A DNA stretch of 64,000 nt from Pseudoteredinibacter isoporae_A (GTDB taxonomy: Bacteria > Pseudomonadota > Gammaproteobacteria > Pseudomonadales > Cellvibrionaceae). Both the position numbers and the translations under genes were made by a program. The DNA lies in assembly GCF_040372805.1 (NCBI RefSeq), contig NZ_BAABWJ010000013.1, positions 1-64,000 of the forward strand, given 5' to 3'. The notes under the pieces were generated by a model. That model worked only from the letters and a program-made list of their open reading frames with translations, was not told the origin of the DNA and did not search any database. Numbering within the stretch: the stretch's first letter is position 1; every line of letters begins with the position of its first letter. Shown here piece by piece: positions 34,971 to 43,462 of this stretch.

Positions 34971-37649
34971 TCAGTGCCCATTGGGCACGTAATCAGGAAC
35001 ATTATCGCCCCATTTTGCTCCCCAAAGGCGCCCACCTTCGTAATAGATCAGTTGGTTTTCGAATAAGGTGGAGCGGCCTCGGGCTGCTGCTACAGAAATC
35101 GCACCTCCAGAGGTTTGCCCTGCTGACTTTCGGTGTGTTGTCAAATTCTGTACTAGATTGAAGTTATCAAACTCACTGTTCAATTCAAACTGATAGAGGC
35201 CACTTGACTGCCATTCGTTGATAGGGCCATGGATAGAAGAAACCTCTTTCCTTAAAGTCATAGGTACTGCGAATCTAGCATTGCGTGTGTTGCTTGCGGG
35301 GAGATAGCTAAAACCATGATGATTGTATTGGGCGGCAGACGTACTGCCGGTCTCTCCAATAACTGTGTTTTTTATCAGAGCTGGGACTTTAGGGTTACTG
35401 ATATCAAATAGACTGATTTGATTGCCCAGCCTTCGTCCTTGTTCATCGGCTGCCTGACCAATTCCAAGAAGCTTGTTATTGGGGAGTGGATGTAGATAGG
35501 AAGAAAAACCGGGTACTTCCAAAATACCTTCTATAAATGGGTCATTGTGATCATCTAGGTTGATCACATACAGTGGATCGATTTGACGAAAAGTCACTGC
35601 ATACAATTTGTTGTCTATAAAGCGGGTTGCCTCAAGGCGCTCGTCAGGCTTTCCGATCGCTTCGGGGCGTTTTTTATTGGGTAGATGAGATTTGTAAATC
35701 ATCAGCCCTTGGCGTTTTTCTGAGGGGGTCAGTATGGAGAGCTTGTATCGGCTGCTTCCGCGGTCGTCGAAGCGGGTGACAACTACGAGGTCGCCATTCC
35801 GCTCACTGAGCCTGAATGGTGCCACGTCAGAATTTCCTTCTAGGTAGCCGTCTACGCTGCCGCTGCCGACATAGCTTAGGTTTGCATCCAGCTTAAATTT
35901 ATGTATCTGGGTACTATAGGCATAGGTGTAAAAGTGGCTTTGTGTAGGGATTCGATAGCCTTGAGAGTTACTCACCAAATAGGCAGCATTGTTTGAAACA
36001 TAAATAGTTTCTGTTTGTCCTGCTATTGAAATAGTCTTTATGTCTTCGAGATCTTCCAAGTTGATGCGAGTAAGCATCATAAAATTACTGGCAGGTAATT
36101 CTTGATTCGCAAGAACGTAACTATTGTCGCGACCGACAGCGGGCTTCCACTCTTGATTGTTGATTCTTACTTTAGGGACTAAATCCGTAAGTTCGAGGAG
36201 AGCCAGTTGTTCTCTAAGAACACTTTGGTCATTATTATTCCATATTATACTGGCTCCAACCGAAGGAACACTCCGCCACAAAATATATAATTGTTTACCA
36301 ATGCGCCGACTGCTGACTGTGTATCCTGATAGGCTAATACGCTGAGGTGCGGTGAGTTCACATTGTTCACGTTTATGGATATCGATGAATGTATGACCTC
36401 CTTGCCATAATTCGTCCTGAATCCAGGCATCCCCATATGATGCTATTTGCGTAGAACTTATCGATGTTAAATCTTGTTCTCTAAGGTATAGACCTAAATC
36501 GCCATAGTTAGAAACAGCTGCATCGCCTTGATTTGGTATGAGACCCTGTTTTGTGAATTGTTTGTTAGTGATAATTTTTCCATCACCATCCAATGAGTAA
36601 CTACTAATTGTCAGGGCTTTTTCACTGGGGTAGGTAAACGCACATAGTGTATCGCTTTTAAGGAAATCAATTTCATCTACGCCTTCTACCTGAACATTAG
36701 TGCTTGACAATGCTGTGCTACTTGGACTGAGTGTTGGAGCCGGTGAGAAATCGGCGCCAATATTTCTGCTTAGGTGTAAGTAACCTTCCCGCAAATAATC
36801 AGCAAGGTCATGATCTTCATCAAATCTACTTAAAGTGCTGAAAGATGGAAGCTCACTTTCAGCTTTTGTGAGCATATGGATTGGACTATTATGCAGTTCC
36901 CACTGGCTTCGTTGATCCAATTGAATGTTAATGTTTCCTTGAGTTGCGCCATTGAAACTGAATGTTGCACTACCAACATCCACACCGATACTCTGTGTGT
37001 GATCGCAGCTCAGACAAGAACCTTCAAAACGCTGAAAACTGATGGTTTCTTGATTTCCATTATTGCTCCCGTATAGCCATGTTGGCTCTCCCTCAGGGTC
37101 GTAGTAATAATAGAGTCCAAATTTCCAGCGTTGTTGTTCCACATAAGTAAATCCGTAGCCTGAATTTACTGGGTTATACCAGAGACCAGTTTTGGGTTCA
37201 TCTTGAGAAATGTTGCTCTGGGCAAATGGACTTAAGTCCAGCTCTCTGCTGGCCCCATTTAACTCAATTATTGCTCCTATGCTGTACGGGTTTTTAATAT
37301 CGAGCTGAAGTCTGCCTTCGCGCTTGAACCCCTGATATTGATGATTATGGCTGTCCCAGTGGTGCTTCAAAAATTCTGTATCGAGTTTTTTGCCTTTCAA
37401 TGGGGCTTCAGCGGTGTACCAAATAGGTTTCCCATTTTCGTCGTACGTGTAGAGAACAACGAAGACGATATCGCCTGCATATTGTATGTCTAAGCCATGG
37501 CCGTTTGCGGTATTGGACCACCACAGACCTGGTTTGAAAGGAGGTAGCTTACTGTAGACAGTAGAAGCGTCTAAGGAATTGGCGTGGACATGTGCAATCA
37601 GCAGAAAGCTGAGGAATAGACTGCTTACGATACGAGGGAAAGAAAACAT
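34971..37649 (-). CDS. Exported beta-propeller protein, paralogue 2
   Basis: 892 residues from ATG 37649, preceded by AGGAAA. Signal sequence IVSSLFLSFLLIAHVHANS. The same layout as the downstream paralogue: GLWWSNTANGHGLDIQYAGD and a second unit GLWYNPVNSGYGF, then GSCLSCDHT (C-x-x-C), then a long beta-propeller part. The two proteins share conserved blocks throughout (for example the endings YEGGRLWGA), so they arose by tandem duplication and have diverged considerably. Separated by 147 bases and probably expressed together. Function unknown. Confidence 0.7.
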   Translation of the reverse strand: MFSFPRIVSSLFLSFLLIAHVHANSLDASTVYSKLPPFKPGLWWSNTANGHGLDIQYAGDIVFVVLYTYDENGKPIWYTAEAPLKGKKLDTEFLKHHWDSHNHQYQGFKREGRLQLDIKNPYSIGAIIELNGASRELDLSPFAQSNISQDEPKTGLWYNPVNSGYGFTYVEQQRWKFGLYYYYDPEGEPTWLYGSNNGNQETISFQRFEGSCLSCDHTQSIGVDVGSATFSFNGATQGNINIQLDQRSQWELHNSPIHMLTKAESELPSFSTLSRFDEDHDLADYLREGYLHLSRNIGADFSPAPTLSPSSTALSSTNVQVEGVDEIDFLKSDTLCAFTYPSEKALTISSYSLDGDGKIITNKQFTKQGLIPNQGDAAVSNYGDLGLYLREQDLTSISSTQIASYGDAWIQDELWQGGHTFIDIHKREQCELTAPQRISLSGYTVSSRRIGKQLYILWRSVPSVGASIIWNNNDQSVLREQLALLELTDLVPKVRINNQEWKPAVGRDNSYVLANQELPASNFMMLTRINLEDLEDIKTISIAGQTETIYVSNNAAYLVSNSQGYRIPTQSHFYTYAYSTQIHKFKLDANLSYVGSGSVDGYLEGNSDVAPFRLSERNGDLVVVTRFDDRGSSRYKLSILTPSEKRQGLMIYKSHLPNKKRPEAIGKPDERLEATRFIDNKLYAVTFRQIDPLYVINLDDHNDPFIEGILEVPGFSSYLHPLPNNKLLGIGQAADEQGRRLGNQISLFDISNPKVPALIKNTVIGETGSTSAAQYNHHGFSYLPASNTRNARFAVPMTLRKEVSSIHGPINEWQSSGLYQFELNSEFDNFNLVQNLTTHRKSAGQTSGGAISVAAARGRSTLFENQLIYYEGGRLWGAKWGDNVPDYVPNGH

Positions 37650-37771
37650 AACGATTTCCTGTAATCGATGGCCCAAGTGGGGCACTTCTTCCATTGAATA
37701 TGATGGCAGGAATTATAATCGCATTGTCTGTGTGGGTATGTGAACTGAGGCGCCAGCTCACTAGTATTGGT

Positions 37772-37807
37772 GGCGAACGGTTTGCTGCGGCTGATAAACC
37801 GTTCGCC
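37772..37807 (-). terminator. Strong hairpin after the acyl-CoA synthetase gene
   Basis: Twelve-base perfect stem GGCGAACGGTTT / AAACCGTTCGCC with a 12-base loop, nine bases beyond the synthetase stop. No T-run follows, so it is a 3'-end stabilising hairpin or a non-canonical terminator. Confidence 0.5.
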
Positions 37808-37815
37808 TGTGCAAG

Positions 37816-39411
37816 TTAATTGCTGTCGATCAGGCGTTCACGCAGTTCTTTCTTGGCAATTTTGTTCAACAATGAACGGGGTAATTCGTCGACAATATGC
37901 AGTTCGTGGATCACTTTAAAATCCGCCAGCTTGTCTTTGCAGTGTGCGATGAGTTGCCGTTGGTATTCCTCCTCATTGAGTTCTGTACCCATCAGGGCGC
38001 TGCGTATGACAAAGGCAACGGGTACTTCGTCGAGCATGGTGTGGGGTTTGCCAACCACGGCGACTTCCTCAGCCAGGCCGCTTTCCATAATGACGGTTTC
38101 GATTTCAGAGGCCGCGACGTTTTCACCGCCGACCTTGAGCATATCTTTGGCTCGGTCGGCAAAGAAGTAATTACCTTCATAATCCAGACGAATTCGGTCA
38201 CCGGTTTCAAACCATCCGTTGATGTAACTTTTCTCTGTGGCTTCCGGGTCGTGCAGATATTCTTTAAACAGGTTGATGCCTGGAATGCCTCGAATATACA
38301 GATCACCGGTCTCGCCAGGGGATATGACTTGCCCCTGTTCATTGCGCACGCTGATCTCGTAGCCGTGGCAAGGTCGGCCAATACACATTTCCGGGCCTGG
38401 GTGGGTGAGGTCGCCGGTAATGGCCTGGGTGATGGTTTCGGTCATGCCGTACAAACCGAAGGTTTTGACCTTGAAGTGTTCTTCAATGCTGGGCAAGGCG
38501 ACGGCGGGCGTCCAAAAGCGAAAGTGGTGCTCGGGAACGGGTTCTTCGATCAGGGCTTTGAGGCAAAAAGGAATCATCGAGGCCCAGCTGGCTTTGTATT
38601 CGAGTGCGGGTCGCCAGAAATGGGTTTTCGAGAAGCGCGGCTGCAAAATGTAACTGCCCCCAACCCACAGTGTTCCCAATAGAGAATAAGATTGGTTGTT
38701 GGTGTGAAAGAGTGGCAAGAAGGCCTGGCAGATGTCGTCGTGATGCAGGGCAAAATTTCGAGCATTGCACTGTGCACCCCAGATGGCATTGGCGTGTGTC
38801 CAGACGACGGCTTTGGGACGTGAGGTGGTGCCGGAGGTAAACTGTATCGAGAGATCCTGCTCGGTCATTACCGCCTCGCTTAAGCCTTGTTCTTCATCGG
38901 CAAACAGCGTGTCGAATGCCAGCAGCCCTTCGCCGTGCTGATCAATACAGCTAATGAAATCCAGTTGCTCACGGCAGCCATCGAAACCGTTGAGTAGGGT
39001 TTCTTGGCTGATTGCGGCTTTGGCTTGGGTTTTCGCCACAAAATACTCGATATCGTTGGCAACGCTGCGGGTGTTGGTCGTCACGGCTACGGCGCCAAGC
39101 AGGGCGCAGGCATACCAGCTGAATAAAAACTCTGGACAGTTTTCCAAATGAATAATGACCTTGTCACCCGCCTGAATGCCACGTTGGCTCAAGCCCTTTG
39201 CTAGGCGCCCACCTTGCTGACAAAACTCTTCATAACTCCAGTGTTTGTCTTGCCCCTCGAAATCAGCCCAGATCAGAAAACGTTTATCGGGACAACGCTG
39301 CCGCCAGTAATCGAACAATCGGGGCAGGTCTCTTCCTGAAACGGCCTGTTGCAGGGTTTGGGATGTGTTGGCTGGAATGGTCATGGTACTTATTGTTATC
39401 CGTTCGCTCAT
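37816..39411 (-). CDS. Class I adenylate-forming acyl-CoA synthetase (CaiC-like)
   Basis: 531 residues. Adenylation motifs: P-loop IQFTSGTTSRPKAVVWTH (about 200), A5 GLYGMTETI (about 325), A7 GWFETGDR (about 408) and A8 FADRAKDMLKVGGENV (about 430). It activates a carboxylic acid to the acyl-CoA via acyl-AMP. Sequence flavour is of the CaiC/long-chain synthetase branch, with FFSP-like aromatic pocket not conclusive of chain length. Lone gene between the propeller proteins and the DNA glycosylase. ATGs at 39411 and 39384 are both possible; neither has a strong ribosome site. Confidence 0.88.
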   Translation of the reverse strand: MSERITISTMTIPANTSQTLQQAVSGRDLPRLFDYWRQRCPDKRFLIWADFEGQDKHWSYEEFCQQGGRLAKGLSQRGIQAGDKVIIHLENCPEFLFSWYACALLGAVAVTTNTRSVANDIEYFVAKTQAKAAISQETLLNGFDGCREQLDFISCIDQHGEGLLAFDTLFADEEQGLSEAVMTEQDLSIQFTSGTTSRPKAVVWTHANAIWGAQCNARNFALHHDDICQAFLPLFHTNNQSYSLLGTLWVGGSYILQPRFSKTHFWRPALEYKASWASMIPFCLKALIEEPVPEHHFRFWTPAVALPSIEEHFKVKTFGLYGMTETITQAITGDLTHPGPEMCIGRPCHGYEISVRNEQGQVISPGETGDLYIRGIPGINLFKEYLHDPEATEKSYINGWFETGDRIRLDYEGNYFFADRAKDMLKVGGENVAASEIETVIMESGLAEEVAVVGKPHTMLDEVPVAFVIRSALMGTELNEEEYQRQLIAHCKDKLADFKVIHELHIVDELPRSLLNKIAKKELRERLIDSN

Positions 39412-39531
39412 TGGGGTTAATCAGTATATAAGCATTCAGTCACGTAAAGCTTGCCAATTACTTGGTGTAAAGCGATGCTTTAGAGAGGGTGGGGTTTCGT
39501 TTGTGGTTTAGAGATTGATTCAAGGTGGTTT

Positions 39532-40104
39532 ATGTCGGATAGCAACATTTTATTAAGAGAGGTTCGTGCTTGCCGTCTTTGCGAAGATGAGTTGCCTCTG
39601 GGGCCACGTCCGGTGTTGCAATATGACCCCTCGGCGACCTTATTGATTGTTGGCCAGGCTCCGGGGCGGCGTGTGCACGAGAGTGGTCGTCCTTTTGATG
39701 ACCCCAGTGGTGTGCGTTTGCGCCAGTGGTTAAACATCACCGAAGACGAATTCTACGATCCTAAACGACTGGCGATTGTGCCGATGGGGTTTTGTTATCC
39801 TGGCACGGGCAAAAGCGGTGATTTACCGCCGCGTAAGGAATGTTTGCAATGGCGTGAACCTTTAATGGCGGGCTTACCGAACATTCAGTTGACGATTTTA
39901 TTAGGACAGTATGCCCAGCGCTATCACTACCCGGAACACAAGGGCAGTTTGACGGCGCTGGTTAAGCAGGTCGATCTCGATGACAGCTTGGTGGTTCCGT
40001 TACCTCATCCGAGCCCGCGCAATAACCGCTGGTTAAAACAACAACCTTGGTTTGAGTCGGAATTCATTCCTCGCCTACAACATAAATTGAAAACGTTTTT
40101 TTGA
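39532..40104 (+). CDS. Uracil-DNA glycosylase superfamily protein
   Basis: 190 residues. Motif 1 GQAPGRRVHESGRPFDDPSG (about residues 43-62) and motif 2 LPHPSPRNNRW (about 161-171) are those of the UDG superfamily, closest to family 4/5-like bacterial proteins. Only C-x-x-C at residues 14-17 is seen, so the four-Cys iron-sulfur site of family 4 enzymes appears incomplete. Its activity on uracil or another lesion cannot be told from sequence. Monocistronic, diverging from the synthetase. Confidence 0.85.
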   Translation: MSDSNILLREVRACRLCEDELPLGPRPVLQYDPSATLLIVGQAPGRRVHESGRPFDDPSGVRLRQWLNITEDEFYDPKRLAIVPMGFCYPGTGKSGDLPPRKECLQWREPLMAGLPNIQLTILLGQYAQRYHYPEHKGSLTALVKQVDLDDSLVVPLPHPSPRNNRWLKQQPWFESEFIPRLQHKLKTFF

Positions 40105-40118
40105 TCGCGCTTTGCGGC

Positions 40119-40889
40119 TCAGTACTCGTCTGGAACCGATTTTTTAAGCAGATACGCCAACACAGGTTTGGGCAGTATTCTCGCTAAGCGAATTAAGCTT
40201 GCGGTTGCAAATGGGAAGAGCACATCGTTTTTTCCGCGTTCAATACCACGAATCATATATCGTGCCGCTTGCTGTTCGGAAATTTCAAAGGGCGCTGGAA
40301 TACCATCTTCAGCAACGCGCTCTGTGGCGACAAAACCGGGATACAGAGAAACAAAGCTTAAGCCGTGTTGCTCCAGTTCAATTCGGCAACTGTCCATCAA
40401 AATGCGGCACGCCGCTTTGGCCGCAGAGTAGGGGCCTTGCATGGGTAATCCGATAAAACCGGCCAGGGAGTTGGTGTGGGCGATAATCCCATGCCCCTGT
40501 TTTTTCATCAGAGCGATCAACGGGATTAAAAAGTTGACTAGGCTTTGGTAATTGATATCAAGATTGTTACGGACGTCGTCGACACTGACCGTATTCATAT
40601 TGAATGCCGGGCCATCGCCGACATTCAACAGGGCGAGATCCAAAGGTTTGCCTGAGTCGGTCAGCTCCTGCACCAGCGTATCCACCTGAGCTTGATTCAG
40701 GACATCGCATACGGCCACCTGCGCGCTGGAACCATTGTTCTGAATCTCTGCAGCAAGCGCTTCAAGTTTGTCCTGGCGCCGCGCGCAGATGATGAGATGG
40801 TTATTGTGCTGGCTCAGTTCAAGCGCACAGGCGCGACCAATGCCGGATGAGGCACCGGCAATCAGGATGGTTTTACCGCTCAGTTTCAT
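40119..40889 (-). CDS. Short-chain dehydrogenase/reductase
   Basis: 256 residues. Cofactor motif AGASSGIG at residues 12-19, NVGDG for the NNAG position, and catalytic Ser ... Tyr-x-x-x-Lys in SLAGFIGLPMQGPYSAAK (about 143-160). NADP preference is suggested by RRQDK after the second strand. The last 45 residues (FPFATASLIRLARILPKPVLAYLL) are hydrophobic, as in membrane-attached SDRs acting on lipids. Convergent with the glycosylase gene; 15 bases separate the stops. Confidence 0.88.
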   Translation of the reverse strand: MKLSGKTILIAGASSGIGRACALELSQHNNHLIICARRQDKLEALAAEIQNNGSSAQVAVCDVLNQAQVDTLVQELTDSGKPLDLALLNVGDGPAFNMNTVSVDDVRNNLDINYQSLVNFLIPLIALMKKQGHGIIAHTNSLAGFIGLPMQGPYSAAKAACRILMDSCRIELEQHGLSFVSLYPGFVATERVAEDGIPAPFEISEQQAARYMIRGIERGKNDVLFPFATASLIRLARILPKPVLAYLLKKSVPDEY

Positions 40890-41024
40890 TCGTGTCGACC
40901 TACTCTAAAATATAGTTATGACTAACTTTTCTAAAGGGATAATAAAACCAGACGACTCGCAATGCAAATTAGACTGCTTAATGGGGCGGAAATGGGGGAA
41001 AGGAAAGTGGTATAGGAAAGTGGT

Positions 41025-41052
41025 AAAGCCCCACCTAACACTGTGGGGCTTT
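41025..41052 (-). terminator. Intrinsic terminator after the FadJ-like gene
   Basis: Stem AAAGCCCCAC / GTGGGGCTTT with an 8-base loop. It lies directly behind the FadJ-like stop on the minus strand; its T-rich arm would also serve the opposite direction. Confidence 0.8.
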
Positions 41053-41071
41053 ATGCGGAGTTCGAGGGGCC

Positions 41072-43168
41072 TTATTTGGCTGCCCACGCCTTAAAGGTTT
41101 TTCCGGAGTTGGCCAGTTCTTTCAGCAAGTTGGATGGCGCCCAGTAGGCGTCGCCATGTTGCTGGGCAAATTCACAGATGCGGGCATAGATTTTGTCCAG
41201 GCCAATATGATCGGCGTAGTGCATAGGGCCACCGCGATATACCGGGAAGCCGTAACCAAAACAGTACACCACATCGATGTCACTTGGGCGTTGGGCAATG
41301 CCTTCTTCCAGAATCTTGGCGCCTTCGTTAATCCAGGCGTAAGTGAGGCGTTCCAGAATTTCTTCATCGCTGATCTCACGACGGGTGATGCCTTGAGCGT
41401 TGGCTTGCTCTTCGACTACCTTCATGACCTCAGGATCGTTGATGCGAGCACGGGTGTTGGTGTCGTACTTGTAATAACCGGCACCGGATTTCTGACCCAG
41501 GCGACCCATTTCAACCAGAGCATCGGCGATACAGTAGGTTTTGGGTTCGCCTTTTTCTTCATCGCTAAGGGCCTGGCGAGCTTTGTAACCAATGTCCAGG
41601 CCTGCCAGATCGCCCACCGCCAGTGGGCCCATTGCCATGCCCCATTGCTGCATAACACGATCGATTTGCTCGGGGCTGGCGCCTTCGATCAGGCACAGTT
41701 GCGCTTCGCGACCGTATGGGCGCAGCATGCGGTTGCCGATAAAGCCATAGCAGTTGCCTGCCAGAACCGGCACTTTGCCAATCTTTTTCGCAAGCTTCAT
41801 GGAGGTGGCGATAACGTCATCGGCACTGTTGCTGCCACGAACGACTTCCAGCAGTTTCATCACGTTGGCGGGGCTGAAAAAGTGCAAGCCAATGACATCG
41901 GCGGGACGCTGGGTGGCGTTGGCGATGGCATCGACATCTTGGTAAGAGGTGTTGGTGGCGAGGATGGCGCCTGGCTTACACACTTTGTCGAGTTTTTGGA
42001 AAACGTCCTTTTTGATGTCGACGTTTTCAAAAACCGCCTCAATGACCAGATCCACATCGGCCAAATCTTCATAGCGAGTGCTGCCACTGATAACGCTCAG
42101 GCACTGGGCCTTTTGCGCTTCGGTCATTTTGCCCTTGCTGACGGTAATGCTGTAGTTCTTATCAATGATCGCCATGCCGCGATCGAGGCCTTCCTGGTTG
42201 ATTTCCAACATGGTGACTGGAATACCCACATTGGCAAAATTCATGGCAATGCCACCACCCATGGTGCCGGCACCGATAATGCCGACACGCTTGATGTCGC
42301 GAAGTTCGGTGTCTTTGGGCAATCCCAATACCTTGGCGGCTTCGCGTTCAGCGAAAAACATATGACGCATGGCGGCGGATTGCGGGCCCTGCATCAATTC
42401 AACAAACAGTTCTCTTTCTGTGGCCAGGCCTTTGTCCATATCCTGATTCACGGCGGCTTCAACACAGCGAATGATGTTTTGAGGTGCCTGTTGGCCACGA
42501 TAGCGTTTGGCGGCTTTGCTGCGTGCCGCTTCAAAGATTTCAGCGCCGGCTTTGCGGGTCGGGATATCGATATCACGCACGCGCTTCAACATGGCATTGT
42601 CTTCGGCCAGTGATTTGGCATAGGCAATGGCGCCTTGTTCCAGGTCACCTTCGACAACCACATCCACTAGGTTCATTTTTTCAGCTTTCTTGGCGGCGAC
42701 TGGATTACCGCTGGTAATCATCTCCAATGCGGCTTCCACCCCGGCCAGGCGAGGGGTGCGCTGGGTACCGCCGGCACCGGGAAGCAGCCCCAGCTTCACT
42801 TCTGGCAGACCGACTTTTGCACTGTTCAGGGCCACGCGGTAGTGACAGGCCAAAGCGGTTTCAAAGCCGCCACCCAAGGCGGTGCCGTGAACAGCGGCAA
42901 CCACGATCTTTTGGGAATCTTCAATAACGTTCAGCATGTCGCTCAAAGAGGGCGACTTAGGTGGTTTGCCAAACTCAGTAATGTCCGCGCCGGCAATAAA
43001 AGTGCGGCCTTCACAGATAATAACGATCGCTTTGCTGTCGTCTTTTTGAGCTTTTTTAATGGCTTTACAAATGCCATCGCGCAAGGCATGGGACAGCGCA
43101 TTCACCGGTGGATTGTTCAGACGAATCACACCAATGCCATCGATAATTTCATATTGAGTTACGGACAT
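41072..43168 (-). CDS. Bifunctional enoyl-CoA hydratase/3-hydroxyacyl-CoA dehydrogenase
   Basis: 698 residues. The N-terminal crotonase domain (1-190) has FIAGADITEF and GTALGGGFETALAC for the oxyanion hole, and LPGAGGTQR. The dehydrogenase part has Rossmann motif GIIGAGTMGGGIAMNFANVG (about 295), the catalytic His in GLHFFSPANVMKLLEVV, and two C-terminal dimerisation domains. This FadJ-like enzyme hydrates trans-2-enoyl-CoA and oxidises the L-3-hydroxyacyl-CoA with NAD in beta-oxidation. No thiolase gene is adjacent. The terminator behind it and the 295-base gap in front suggest a single-gene transcript. Confidence 0.93.
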   Translation of the reverse strand: MSVTQYEIIDGIGVIRLNNPPVNALSHALRDGICKAIKKAQKDDSKAIVIICEGRTFIAGADITEFGKPPKSPSLSDMLNVIEDSQKIVVAAVHGTALGGGFETALACHYRVALNSAKVGLPEVKLGLLPGAGGTQRTPRLAGVEAALEMITSGNPVAAKKAEKMNLVDVVVEGDLEQGAIAYAKSLAEDNAMLKRVRDIDIPTRKAGAEIFEAARSKAAKRYRGQQAPQNIIRCVEAAVNQDMDKGLATERELFVELMQGPQSAAMRHMFFAEREAAKVLGLPKDTELRDIKRVGIIGAGTMGGGIAMNFANVGIPVTMLEINQEGLDRGMAIIDKNYSITVSKGKMTEAQKAQCLSVISGSTRYEDLADVDLVIEAVFENVDIKKDVFQKLDKVCKPGAILATNTSYQDVDAIANATQRPADVIGLHFFSPANVMKLLEVVRGSNSADDVIATSMKLAKKIGKVPVLAGNCYGFIGNRMLRPYGREAQLCLIEGASPEQIDRVMQQWGMAMGPLAVGDLAGLDIGYKARQALSDEEKGEPKTYCIADALVEMGRLGQKSGAGYYKYDTNTRARINDPEVMKVVEEQANAQGITRREISDEEILERLTYAWINEGAKILEEGIAQRPSDIDVVYCFGYGFPVYRGGPMHYADHIGLDKIYARICEFAQQHGDAYWAPSNLLKELANSGKTFKAWAAK

Positions 43169-43333
43169 GAAAAACTCCTGCTGGGGGTTCTTGGGTATAG
43201 CACGCCATTTTACTTTATGTGTAACTAAAATGGCATGCCTTTACGGATTTAATTCTGTGGAGTGCCGGGCAGAACCCGGACTGAAAGGTTTGCACGGTTT
43301 CGTTCAAACACATATTGCTTCAAGCGCATTGCG

Positions 43334-43447
43334 TTGACAGGCCAGTGGCCGGTCTCAGTGTATAAATCGCAGGGTGATAATTTTATGACAAGCAGCGGGC
43401 CTGTCATAGTATTTCAAACAGTATTTCCCGAATAAATCACCCTGCGA
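43334..43447. ncRNA. Nested inverted repeats downstream of a promoter-like element
   Basis: TCGCAGGGTGAT (43367-43378) and ATCACCCTGCGA (43436-43447) are perfect 12-base arms 57 bases apart. Inside lies a second pair, ATGACA ... TGTCAT. TTGACA at 43334-43339 followed by TATAAA near 43361 would start a plus-strand RNA close to the first arm. On the minus strand it lies just behind an acyl-CoA synthetase stop (43463) and could be its 3' structure. A small RNA, a 3'-end hairpin, or a mobile-repeat relic (MITE-like) are all possible. Confidence 0.35.
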
Positions 43448-43462
43448 AAACGGCATTGCCGA

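Noticed and set aside
41156..42613. 485-codon frame opposite the FadJ-like gene
   Set aside because: Shadow frame of a highly codon-biased gene; the minus-strand protein has all catalytic motifs.
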